Source: Nelumbo lutea (taxonomy: Eukaryota > Streptophyta > Magnoliopsida > Proteales > Nelumbonaceae). Taken from it: a stretch of DNA of 64,000 nucleotides. The translations under genes and the position numbers were made by a program. The notes under the pieces were generated by a model. It made no database searches and had not been told where the DNA came from. It saw only the letters and a list, made by a program, of their open reading frames with translations. Positions 33,530-43,935 of this stretch are shown here, piece by piece. The first letter of the stretch is position 1. The number at the start of each line of letters is the position of its first letter. The stretch covers positions 140,139,017-140,203,016 of the forward strand of contig JAKGHH010000001.1 of assembly GCA_022828595.1 (NCBI GenBank), in the 5' to 3' direction.

Positions 33530-35461
33530 AGAGATCCATCCCATGGACGCACAAAGATTGCGGAATAAGGGGCGAATTTAAAAAAATTTTCTCTCCCTTC
33601 AACTAGGAATCACATTCCCTATTTAGAAAATCATATTTTCAAGGATCATTCTTGAACCTTAAACTGAACCAGATCTGAACCAAAAGGAATAGGAGAGAAT
33701 TATACCTGATACGGAGAAGTAATATCTCCCAACGAAGGTGTTTACACCCAAGGAAGGATCCAAAGACTGCTCCCACTGAAGATGGCGCAGTGCAGGATGG
33801 AGCAGAATTAGTAGTGTTCTTCCCCAAGAACTCTGTCCTTCGCAAGAATTAGTAGAATGGTACGTGAGCACAGCTTCCTTTTCAATCATTTCTCAAAGAA
33901 ATGATGTCAAGATCCAATCTTGACTTCTCCCACAACTGGAGATCAAACTGGCAAACAGGGCGGCAAGAACAGGGAGGCGGCAAGAGAGTATTCGCAGGGT
34001 GCAGAATTCTCTCTTCTTGATTTCAGCACTAAAGATGATCTGATGTATCTCTTCTAAAGGCTATCGCCCCCTCCTTCTTTTTGTTAACTTAAAAGATCAA
34101 CTCCCAATCCCATTAGGAGCTGCTTATCCAAATCATATTTGGATCAACCTTCTCTTCTAGTGATAAAGATAAACCCTTATCTTATCTGCAGATTAGATTA
34201 GGTTTCTCCTAATCCCATTAGGAGGTTTCTAGATCTGAATCACATTCAGATTTGGACTCTCTGAGTGGATAGGATTAAGACCCTATCCTATCTGCTAATC
34301 CATCTTAGAATTCACCCCTTTAATTAACTAAATAAATAGCCCAGTTTGAAATGGGCTTTAGGCCCATTAAGCTTATGTGCTCACTTAACCTTCCTAACTG
34401 CTGCCCAGTTGGGCTTCCTTGTATGGCGTGGACCCAAGCATTGATCTACACATCAGCCACATGGGTTCGGCCCAGCCTTTGTTACAAGGCCTGGTCGAAT
34501 ACACTGTTAAAGACAGTGCACCCCCTGAAACCCATCGAATGGGCTCTATGGGCCCAACACTTACCCTAAGTGGTCCCTGGGCCAAGCCACCTTGTAACAC
34601 TCAGGGACTGTGGGCAGATGCAAGATTAGCCCATCAAGTATTATCCTCAATGGTCTTACACTTAACCTCTCAGCCCTTAACGATCATACACTGCCCGACA
34701 AGAGAGGACCTCTCCCTCGGCTGCAAGGAACAGTGTTGCACTCTCCACTTATATGGATCCCGGGAATTAAAACCTTTTTGCAAACATTTTAGAAACCATA
34801 ATATATATACTTTTATATCTCATATAAAATATACTTTGCAAAACAAATCTCAACGGTTGAAATCGGTTGCCGGTAGTCTTGGTTTCCAACAGTGAGAGTG
34901 CATCCCCGATCATTACCTTTGCCCGACAAAGGGGCTGATCCTGTCACTATGATCACCCACTCAGATGAATTCTCAGATTGTCCCAACATACCCACGTTTT
35001 GACCCCCGTTAAGGATCTCACTAATTGGTACATCAAATACAGCCCGATCTGACACCTAGTGCAGTATCATAATCGAGTCTAGGGATTGGGTGTAACTTTT
35101 CAGTTTTTCCCATCAATCTCCAAAGTCCAGGGCAATATTAGAAATCTGGTCTAGTTCAAAGATTCAATTAATCCCACACTGTATGTGCCTAGGGTCTCAC
35201 CCCGGTAGTTAAGACAAGCCACCCTAACCGACTTGGTGGCACCACAGTGTCAGCCTTGTTAGGATAGGTCTCCCCAGACCGACCCACTGGCTGTGAACAT
35301 TCAAAACTAACACGGGTCTCAATAAGTGTCCAGTTTAAGGGTATTACATAGAAACATACCCAAGGGAATATGAATCAAATATGCACTTTTATTCATTTAC
35401 AATAAACTCATAAAGTACATCAATTTTGATTGAAGCTAAGGGCATACAAAACTGTCTAACA
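33530..35461 (-). repeat. Family-A LTR in inverted orientation
   Basis: TGAAGGGATGAGAG at 33530 (LTR 3' end) to CTGTCTAACA at 35461 (LTR start), 1932 bp, followed leftward-reading by the purine tract CTCCCACTTGC at 35462. The TATA box is the variant TTAACAAAAA (~34078), shared with the solo LTR at 18406. It is the 3' LTR of the minus-strand half. Confidence 0.92.
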
Positions 35462-36982
35462 GCTCCCACTTGCACTTAGGTCCAATCAGGTACTAGCCGG
35501 AGTCTCATGCTTTCCACGTGTTCTCAAACACTTTCTGTGATAGTGGCTTTGTCAATGGGTCTGTTACATTTTCCACTGACGCTACCTTCTGAATCAGGAC
35601 GTCCCCTCTACCAACAATCTCCGCAGTACGTGGTACTTCCTCTTGATGTGCTTCGACTTCGAGTGGGCTCGTGGCTCCTTAGCCTGAGCAATGGCTCCAT
35701 TGTTGTCACACAACAATGGGATGGGTGATGTGTCAAACGGAACTACTCCCAACTAATCAATGAACTTCTTCATCCACATGGCTTCTTTGGCAGCCTCACT
35801 TGCGGCAATGTACTCGGCCTCGGTCGTGGAGTCTGCAGTGGACCCCTGTTTGCTGCTTTTCCAGCAAATAGCACACGATCCTATCATGAAAACATATCCA
35901 GATGTAGACTTTCTATCATCTGGGTCTGACTGGAAATCGGCATCTGTATACCATTGGATCTATAGTGAGCTACTGTCGAATACTAGACAAAACTCTTTTG
36001 TCCTTCGAAGGTACTTAAGTATGTTTTTCACAACTGTCCAATGCTCCTGCCCTGGGTTGGCCTGAAATCTGCTTACTACACTCACTGCTTGAGCTATGTC
36101 AGGACGAGTGCACAGCATGGCATACATGATGCTCCCTACGGCAGAGGCGTAGGAAACGTCTTTCATGCCATCAATCTCCTCAAAAGTCTTGGGAGATATC
36201 TTCTTGGAGAGAGTGACTCCGTGCCTGAAAGGAACATTTTCTTTCTTGGAGTTTTCCATGCTGTATCTTTTGACTATTTTGTCAATGTAGGCAGATTGGG
36301 ATAATCCTATTATCCGCTTCGATCTATCTCTATAGTGTCGAAGACCCAGTATATAGGAGGCTTCTCCAAGATCTTTCATAGAGAATTGCTGTGATAGCCA
36401 TACTTTCACCATAGTTAACATATCTACATCATTCCCAATGAGTAGAATGTCATCTACATACAGAACCAAGAAAGTAACCTTATCTCTACTGTACTTCCTG
36501 TAGACACAGGGTTCATCCGGATTCTACTCGAAGTCAAACGATTTGACGGCAGAGTCAAAACGGATGTTCCAACTTCTACAAGTTTGCTTAAGTCCATAAA
36601 TGGATCTATTAAGTTTATATACCATGTTTTCCTAACCTGCAGCAATGAAGCCTTGCGGCTGCTGCATATAGATATCTTTAGTAAGATCTCCATTCAGGAA
36701 TGCAGTTTTGACATCCATTTGCCAAATCTCATAATCATGGTACGCTGCTATAGCTAGCAGGATCCAAATGGATTTAAGCATGGCCACAGGCGAAAAGGTT
36801 TCCTCATAATCGATTCCCTCTTTCTGAGTGTACCCTTTCGCCACCAGACGAGCCTTGAAGGTCTCAACCTTACCATCGGGGCCCTTCTTCCTCTTGTAAA
36901 TCCATTTGCAACCGATTGCTTTTACCCCGGAGGGCGGATCTACTAGAGTCCAGACTCCATTGGTCTCCATTGATTTATAGGA
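35462..36982 (-). pseudogene. Family-A RT and RNase H, minus arm
   Basis: The minus frame starts near 36982 with SMETNGVWTLVDPPSGVKAIGCKWIYKRKKGPDG, then GYTQKEGIDYEETFSPVA, DVKTAFLNGDL, SIYGLKQ-type sequence in another frame (36454-36693), and YVDD at 36449-36460 followed by LGEASYILGLRHYRD. After YASAVGSIMYAMLCTRPDIAQAV comes RNase H to ~35500, including a SKQGSTADSTTEAEYIAAS-like block readable with shifts. The RT catalytic motif is intact. Its first 22 codons at 36983-37003 are read out of the opposite arm and are an artefact of the junction. Confidence 0.9.
36927..36982. other. 56-bp spacer of the large inverted repeat
   Basis: Between the mirror-image ACCGATTGCTTTTACC (36911-36926) and GGTAAAAGCAATCGGT (36983-36998). 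The spacer is minus-arm RT sequence (VDPPSG to KSMETN) with no plus-arm counterpart. Confidence 0.85.
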
Positions 36983-38439
36983 GGTAAAAGCAATCGGTTG
37001 CAAATGGGTTTACAAGAGGAAGAAGGGCCCCGATGGTAGGGTTGAGACATTCAAAGCTCATCTGGTGGCGAAAGGGTACACTCAGAAAGAGGGCATCGAT
37101 TATGAGGAAACCTTTTCACTTGTGGCCATGCTTAAATCCATTAGGATCCTGCTAGTTGCAGCAGTATACCATGATTATGAGATTTGGCAGATTGATGTCA
37201 AAACTACATTCCTGAATGGAGATCTTACTGAAGATATCTATATGCAGTAGCCACAAGGCTTCATAGCTGTGGGTCAGGAAAACATGGTATGTAAACTCAA
37301 TAGATTCATTTATGGACTTAAGCAAGCTTTTAGAAGTTGGAACATTCGTTTTGACTCTATTGTCAAATCGTTTGGCTTCGAGCAAAATTCGGATGAACCC
37401 ATTGTCTATAGGAAGTACAGTGGAAATAAGGTTACCTTCTTGGTTCTGTATGTAGATGACATTCTACTCATTGGGAATGATGTAGAAATGTTGACTACGG
37501 TGAAATTATGGCTTTCACAGCAATTCTCCATGAAAAATCTTGGAGAAGCCTCCTATATACTGGGTCTTCGACTCTATAGAGATAGATCAAAGCGGATAAT
37601 AGGATTATCCCAATCTGCCAACATTGACAAAATAGTCAAAAGATACAGCATGGAAAACTCCAAGAAAGGAAATGTTCCTTTCAGGTACGGAGTCACTCTC
37701 TCCAAGAAGATGTCTCCCAAGACTTCTGAGGAGATTGATGGCATGAAAGATGTTCCCTATGCCTCTGCCGTAGGGAGCATCATGTAAGCCGTGCTGTGCA
37801 CTCGTCTTGACATTGCTCAGGCAGTGAGTGTAATAAGCGGATTTCAGGGCTGGAGCACTAGGCTGCTGTGAAAAACATACTTAAGTACCTTCGAAGGACA
37901 AAAGAGTTTTGTCTAGTATTTGATGGTAGCTCACTACAAATCCAAGGGTATATAGATGCCGATTTCCAATCGGATCCAGATGATAGAAAGTCTACATCTG
38001 GATATGTTTTCACGATAGGACCGTGTGCTATTTGCTGGAAAAGTAGCAAACAGGGGTCCACTGCAGACTCCACGACCGAGGCCGAGTACATTGCCGCAAG
38101 TGAGGCTACCAAAGAAGCCGTGTGGATGAAGAAGTTCGTTCACGAGTTGAGAGTAGTTCCGTCCAGCACATCACCCATCCCATTGTTGTGTGACAACAAT
38201 GGAGCTATTGCTCAGGCTAAGGAGCCACGAGCCCACTCGAAGTCAAAGCACATCGAGAGGAAGTACCATGTACTAAGGGAGATTGTTGGTAGAGGGGACG
38301 TCCTGATTCAGAAGGTAGCGTCAGCGGAAAATGTAACAGACCCATTGACAAAGCCACTATCACAGAAAGTGTTTGAGAAACATGTGGAAAGCATGGGACT
38401 CCGGCTAGTACCTAATTGGACCTAAGTGCAAGTGGGAAC
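36983..38439 (+). pseudogene. Family-A RT and RNase H, plus arm
   Basis: GYTQKEGIDYEETFS, DVKTTFLNGDLTEDIYMQ then a TAG at 37248, FIYGLKQAFRSWNIRFD, and catalytic YVDD at 37449-37460. Then come MKNLGEASYILGLRLYRD, a TAA at 37785 in the SIM-A codons, and RNase H in the frame 37868-38425: DADFQSDPDDRKSTSGYVF, CWKSSKQGSTADSTTEAEYIAASEA, LLCDNNGAIAQAKEPRAH, KHIERKYHVLREIV and NVTDPLTKPLS. RNase H is complete and unusually clean compared with the rest. It ends at the purine tract before the LTR. Confidence 0.92.
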
Positions 38440-38991
38440 TGTTAGACAGTTTTGTATGCCCTTAGCTTCAATCAAAATTGATGTACTTTATGAGTTTATA
38501 GTAAATGAATAAAAGTGCATATTTGATTCATGTTCCCTTGGTATGTTTCTGTCTAATACCCTTAAACTGGACACTTAATAAGACTCGTGTTAGTTTTGAA
38601 TGTTCACAGCCAGTGGGCAAAGCACATCGAGAGGAAGTACCATGTACTAAGGGAGATTGTTGGTAGAGGGGACGTCCTGATTCAGAAGGTAGCGTCAGCG
38701 GAAAATGTAACAGACCCATTGACAAAGCCACTATCACAGAAAGTGTTTGAGAAACATGTGGAAAGCATGGGACTCCGGCTAGTACCTAATTGGACCTAAG
38801 TGCAAGTGGGAACTGTTAGACAGTTTTGTATGCCCTTAGCTTCAATCAAAATTGATGTACTTTATGAGTTTATAGTAAATGAATAAAAGTGCATATTTGA
38901 TTCATGTTCCCTTGGTATGTTTCTGTCTAATACCCTTAAACTGGACACTTAATGAGACTTGTGTTAGTTTTGAATGTTCACAGCCAGTGGG
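38244..38991 (+). repeat. 374-bp tandem duplication across RNase H end, PPT and LTR start
   Basis: Unit 1 is 38244-38617 and unit 2 is 38618-38991. Each holds the last ~58 codons of RNase H (HIERKYHVLREIVGRGDV...LVPNWT), the PPT AAGTGCAAGTGGGAAC and the first ~178 bases of the LTR. Only about two base differences are visible between units (AATAAGACTCG versus AATGAGACTTG). The junction CAGTGGG|CAAAGCACATC joins LTR to RNase H with no long homology. Confidence 0.95.
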
Positions 38992-40734
38992 TCGGTTTGG
39001 GGAGACCTATCCTGACAAGGCTGACACTGTGGTGCCACCAAGTCGGTTGGGGTGGCCTGTCTCAGCTGCCGGGGTGAGACCCTAGGCACATATAGTGTAG
39101 GATTAATTGAATCTTTGAACTGGACCAGATTTCTAGTATTGCCCTGGACTTTGGAGATTGATGGGCAAAACTGGAAAGTTACACCCGACCCCTAGACTCG
39201 ATTATGATACTGCACTAGGTGTTGGATTGGGCTGTCTTTGATGTACCAATCAGTGAGATCCTTCGCAGGGGTCAAAACCTGGGTATGTTGGGACAGTTTG
39301 AGAATTCATCTGAGTGGGTAATCATAGTGACAGGATCAGCCCCTTTGTCAGACAAAGGTAATGATCGGTGGTGCACTCTCACTAATGGAAATCAAGACTG
39401 CCGACAACCGATTTCAATCGTTGAGATTTGTTTTTGCAAAATATATTTTATATGAGATATAAAAGTATATATATTATGGTTTCGAAATGATTTGCAAAAG
39501 GTTTTAATTCCCGAGATCCATACAAGAAAGAGTGCAACAATGTTCCTTGCAGCCGAGGGAGAGGTCCTCTCTTGTCGGGCAGTGTATGATCTTATGGGCT
39601 AAGAGGTTAAGTGTATAACCATTGAGGATAATACCTGATGGGATAATCTTGCATCTGCCCACAGTCCCTGGGTGTTACAAGGTGGCTTGGCCTAGGGACC
39701 ACTTAGGGTAAGTGTTGGGCCCATAGAGCCCATCTGATGGGTTTTCAGGGGGTGCACTGTCCATAACAGTGTATTCGGCCAGGCCTTGTAACAAAGGTTG
39801 GGCCGAACCCATGTGGATGATGTGTAGATCAATGTTTGGGTCCTACTCCATACAAGGAAGCCTAACTCGGTAGTAGTTTGGAAGGCTAAATGAATACATA
39901 ACCTTAATGGGCCTTAAGCCCATTTCGAGCTGGGCTAATATGATTAGTCACTTAAGGGGCGAATTCTGAGATGGATCAGCTGATAGGATTGGGCCCAGAC
40001 CCTATCCACTTAGAGAGTCCAAGATTTAAATAAGATTTAGATCTAAAAACCTCCTAATTAGATTAGGAGATGGTTGATCTAATCTGCATATAAGATAAGG
40101 GTTATCCCTTATCACTTAAAGGGACTTCTAATCCAAATATGATTTGGGTTAGCAACTCCTAATGGGATTAGGAGCTGATCCTTTTTAAGTCTATAAAAGG
40201 AAGAGGGGGCGGCAGCCTTTAGACATGAAATGCAATCCAGAGATCCTTGTCTTCAGAGTTGAGATTACTAGAAGAGAGAATTTTGCACCCTGCAAATACT
40301 CTCTTGCCGCCTCCTTCCTGCAGTCGCCGCCTACAATAGTTCGATATACCAATCTTTTGCAGAAAAGATTGGTGGGAGTTGTATTCACAAGCCGTCGAGT
40401 TGATTCTTGCGAAGGGTTAAGTTCTTTTAGAAGAACACTGCTGATTCTGCTCCACCCTGCACTGCACCATCTTCAATGGGAGCAGATTTTGGATCCTTCC
40501 TTGGGCGTGAACACCTCCATTGGGAGATACTGCTTCTCTGTATCAGGTATTATCCCTCCCTACTCCTTTTTGGTTCAGATATGATTTAGTTTATGGTTCA
40601 AGAATGATCTTTGAAAATATGATTTTCTAAATGGAGAATTCGATTCTCAGTTGAAGGGAGAGAAAATTTTTTGAAATTCGCCCCCTTATTCCACAATTTT
40701 TGGGTGTCCATGTGATGGATTTCCTATCCCTTTA
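38814..40734 (+). repeat. Family-A 3' LTR of the block
   Basis: TGTTAGACAG at 38814 to CTATCCCTTTA at 40734, 1921 bp. A truncated extra LTR start (38440-38617) precedes it through the tandem duplication. It carries TATAAAAGG at 40192. Similar to, but visibly different from, the 5' LTR at 28663, including a deletion near 40345 that removes the CTCCAGTTCTTGGGAG segment. Confidence 0.92.
40192..40200 (+). promoter_or_regulatory. TATA box in the 3' LTR of the block
   Basis: TATAAAAGG in the canonical LTR position. It could read out into the B2 RT remnant. Confidence 0.5.
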
Positions 40735-40803
40735 GACAAATCGCAAATAGCAAATGTCCTATCTGCAAAATCTCCTCTTGTACGAACAACCCATAAATCA
40801 AGA
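40735..40803. other. 69-bp filler between LTR and resumed B2
   Basis: Belongs neither to the LTR nor to the B2 frame. It holds TCTCCTCTTGTACGAACAACCCA, which resembles 20403-20430 in the A3 leader and, less well, GTGTGCGAACAACCC at ~30680. It may be a leader scrap left by a rearrangement. Confidence 0.45.
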
Positions 40804-42450
40804 CACCCTCCCTTCATCCACCTATTATGCCTCAATACACCCATCCTATGCATAGCAGATCCCAATCTGGGATCTTTAAACCCAAACTCTACTCCACTAA
40901 ATATCCTATGCCCTCACTGCCACCTGTGTGGTTGAGCCCACTTGCTTTACCCAATCCCATAAACATCTTGAATAGCGTTCAGCCATGGACAAGGAATATC
41001 GGTCACTTATTAACCAAGGTACATGGACTCTAGTATCCGCTCAATCTCACATGAATGGCGTCGGTTGCAAATGGGTGTATAGAGTTAAATATAACTCTGA
41101 TGGCTCTATTAATAAGTACAAGCCCGTCTTGTTGCCAAAGGGTATCTTCAGCAACCCGATGTTGATTTTATTGATACTTTTAGTCCTGTAGTCAATCACT
41201 CGATTATACGGGTTGTTTTATCCCTTGCTATCTCTCAAAGCTGGCCACTATGACAATTATACGTCGAGTGTGCCTTCTTACATGGCGACCTTCAAGAAGT
41301 TTTTTACATGGCGCAACCCAAAGGGTATGTTAATCCGATTTTCACCACTTATGTTTGCAAGATGAATAAATCCATTTATGGCCTCCTTCAAGATCCACGG
41401 GCCTGGTATGATAAATTTGGGTCCACTCTTGTTGAATTGGGCTAAATCATCTCTACTTCCGGCCCATCTCTCTTCATTTATCATCATGATTCTACTACTA
41501 TCTATTTGTTGCTCTATGTGGACAATATCATAATTACAGGAAATAATTCATCTTTCATTGATGGTCTTATTGCTACTCTTGGCACCTCTTTCAAGATGAA
41601 AGACTTGGGTCCATTATCCTTTTTTCTTTGTATTGAGGTCCGTAGGGACCAATCAGTCTTGTTTCCCACTCAGTCCAAGTACACTATGGACCTTCTTGAA
41701 CGACTTTACATGACCGGTTGCAAGCCCATGCCCACACCAACTTCTGCAGACAAGCTACGCCATGATGATGGACCCCTTCTCTTTGATCCTTCTTTGTACA
41801 GGAGCATTGTGGACGCCCTGCAATATGTGACACTAACAAGGCCTAATAGTACCTTTGTTGTAATCCAATTGCGCCAATTTCTACACCAGCTCACTGAGGC
41901 CCATCTTGCTGTTGTGAAAAGAATAATGCACTACTTGAAAGGAACAATCTCTTATGGACTTCCCTTCCACCCTGGCCCACTGCATTTGTCTGCATTTTGT
42001 GATGCCGATTGGGCAGGTTGCCCATATGATAGGTGCTCAACCAATGGCTTCTGTGTTTTCTTAGGCTCCAATCCTATTTGTTGGGGTGCTAAAAAGCAAA
42101 CTACAGTATTGTGTTCATCCACTAAAGTGGAGTACTGCTATTTGGCCCACATTACTGCTGAACTCTCCTGGGTCTGTTCTCTCTTTCAAGAGTTTCATGT
42201 TCCCATACTTCAGCCTCTTACCGTGTGATAATGTCTCCGCTATTGCAATGACATCTAATCCTGTCTTTCATGCACCAACCAAGCACATCGAAGTGGATTT
42301 CCACTTTATTCATGAAAAAGTGGTTTGTAAGCAATTGGATATGCACTACATTGCCTCTAGTGATTTGCTAGCCGATTTATTTACTAAGGGTCTTTCCTCT
42401 TCTCGCTTGTTTTTCCTTTTGAACAAATTGCACGTGGGCCTCCCCCGTTC
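40804..42450 (+). pseudogene. B2 reverse transcriptase and RNase H
   Basis: Resumes with HPMHSRSQSGIFKPKLY (~40850), the conserved copia motif before RT, then NQGTWTLV and [20 protein letters not shown]. After a shift come FINTFSPVV, MNKSIYGLLQDPRAW and the catalytic box, now YVDNIIITG (~41514), with the second Asp replaced by Asn. The frame 41506-42228 is open for 240 codons through KMKDLGPLSFFL, LYRSIVDALQYVTLTRP and the RNase H DADWAGCPYDR and CSSTKVEYCYLA. RNase H continues in another frame as CDNVSAIAM, TKHIEVDFHFIHEKV and LADLFTKGLS. Confidence 0.9.
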
Positions 42451-42464
42451 AGCTTTAGGGGGGA
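42450..42464 (+). other. B2 polypurine tract
   Basis: CAGCTTTAGGGGGGA immediately before the LTR TGATAAC; primer for plus-strand synthesis. Confidence 0.75.
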
Positions 42465-42707
42465 TGATAACGGAACCTCCATCCGCGCAACTCACCTTGG
42501 CTCTCCAGATACATCATGACTCTTGTAAGCAGTTGTAAACATCTCAGCTTGTAGTCTTGTATTTTATCGTGGCAAGCCATTGAGGCTTATCTCTGTAAAA
42601 CTTATCTTAATCTCCTTGTACCTGTTTTTATAAATAGATACTGCAATAGCTTCCTAAATTAATCGGATTTTAGCTACAATTCTTCAAATATCCTGTTTAC
42701 AGTTTCA
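42465..42707 (+). repeat. 3' LTR of B2
   Basis: TGATAACGGAACC to ACAGTTTCA, 243 bp, partner of 25729-25973, with TATAAATAG at 42629. Confidence 0.9.
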
Positions 42708-43868
42708 CAATCTTCATCTTCCACTGTTGCTTTTGGTACTATAACTTGGACATCATATGGAAGGCAAGTTCTAAGTTAGTGATGGAAGACAAAGCATTCA
42801 ACCCATTATCCGTAGTGTTTGCAGCACAATCACAAAAATAGAGTTTATATCTTCAATAATAAGTACTTCTCATCAGTCTTCTATGTCCAGCATTACTCAG
42901 GAGAACTTAGTCAAATGGGAGAAACCTCCTCTCAATTCTCTTAAGCTGAACTTTGATAGGGCTACTAATTCATATGCTGGAGGAGCTAGGTTCCTTCTCA
43001 GAGATTCTTGTGGAAAGTTTTGTTAGCAGATCAGTAAAGTTGAGGATTGGTGATCCTTTGGAGATTGAGGCTCAAGATGCCCTTTTAGCTCTTGTGTTTG
43101 CTCAGGAGTTAGGCCTTGCTTCCGGGTGACTCTCTTATCATAATTAAGAATCTGTTGAACTCTGATCTCTCACCTCCTTAGAAGATTAGACATACTATAG
43201 AATTTTGCAGACTCATCCTTTCTAGATTCCCTCATTGCTCGGTGCATTGGGCTCCACGTTTGGCAAATCATGCAGCTCACAAGCTGGCCAAGCAAGCTTT
43301 ATTAATTTCTCATTGTTTTGCATGGTCCTCTATTCTTGATTTTTTATTTGAAACTATATCTTCTGAGTGAACACCGAGCAGATTTCTTAATGAATTCGTT
43401 CGTCAGCTTCATGTTAATCGACCTGATTGCCTTCAAAAAAACATGCTAAGATTTAATACCTTATTATAATGCTGCCCATTCTACTAATTGTCTAGTAGGG
43501 CAACAATGGCATTCAGCATGCGTGGTTTGCTTTTTAATGGGTGCCTGGGACTGGGAACATTTAGTGACGATTTGTCCTTATTTTGCTTTTTTAGTGGCTA
43601 AGTGGTTAAGGGACAGAAGTTTGCATCTACACCCTATAGAGTGCCTCAGCATGCATTGGGAACACTTTCCATAATCACAGTTGGAATGTGTTGTGAGATG
43701 CGAAATCAAGGAACAGATTGTGTTGTGAGATGCACTCCGTTGGGAGGAAATTATATTTCCTGCAACCACCTGTCGTAGGACAAACTCGAGACCCTAGTGA
43801 TTTTTGAGCACGTCATGTTTCAATCAAACAACAGCTTAATGTGATATTGTCCTTTTCACCAAAAAAAA
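42708..43868 (+). pseudogene. LINE piece 5: linker, RNase H domain, 3' UTR and poly(A)
   Basis: It starts with SSSSTVAFG and an IIWKASS-like segment of the zf-RVT linker, then a jump (internal deletion) to KWEKPPLNSLKLNFDRATNSYAGG (~42916), the start of the plant LINE RNase H domain. GDPLEIEAQDALLALVFAQELGL and VHWAPRLANHAAHKLAKQAL (~43240-43300) are its middle and end. A stop follows at ~43367 and a ~480-bp 3' region ends CCTTTTCACC plus eight A's (43861-43868), the expected L1 tail. It anchors the 3' end of the LINE that began at ~11.64 kb. Confidence 0.85.
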
Positions 43869-43935
43869 GAAGTATCACTGGGGTGCTATATCGGATCTTC
43901 AGATCGGGGTAACGAAGACTCGGGGGCTAATTAGG

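Larger units (their letters stand above)
28663..40803 (+). mobile_element. Composite family-A block nested in B2
   Basis: Order on the plus strand: LTR(+) 28663-30605; leader, gag, protease and partial integrase (+) to 33529; LTR(-) 33530-35461; RNase H/RT (-) 35462-36982; RT/RNase H (+) 36983-38439; duplicated PPT and LTR start; LTR(+) 38814-40734; and 69 bp of other sequence to 40803. The B2 reading frame continues without a gap from 28661 to 40804, and CACCG (28658-28662) versus CACCC (40804-40808) looks like its TSD with one change. So the block behaves as one insertion that was later rearranged, or that arrived rearranged. Confidence 0.8.
25729..42707 (+). mobile_element. Copia element B2 with a nested family-A block
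   Basis: Complete LTR-to-LTR architecture on the plus strand: 5' LTR 25729-25973, PBS, gag, protease, integrase to 28661, then a 12.1-kb insertion (28663-40803), then RT and RNase H to ~42440, PPT and 3' LTR 42465-42707. Without the insertion it is ~4.8 kb, a normal size for Retrofit/Ale-type copia. The flanks TAATG and CAATC share only AAT, so the TSD is decayed. It sits in a LINE and hosts family-A insertions, which places its age between them. Confidence 0.88.

Noticed and set aside
36983..37003. Apparent N-terminus of the minus-arm RT frame (MQPIAFTSY)
   Set aside because: These codons are the antisense of the plus arm across the inverted-repeat junction, not a native start.
28663..40734. 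The family-A block as a simple tandem pair of intact elements
   Set aside because: The middle LTR and RT are in opposite orientation and the plus integrase stops at the inverted LTR end, so it is a rearranged or nested structure, not a tandem pair.
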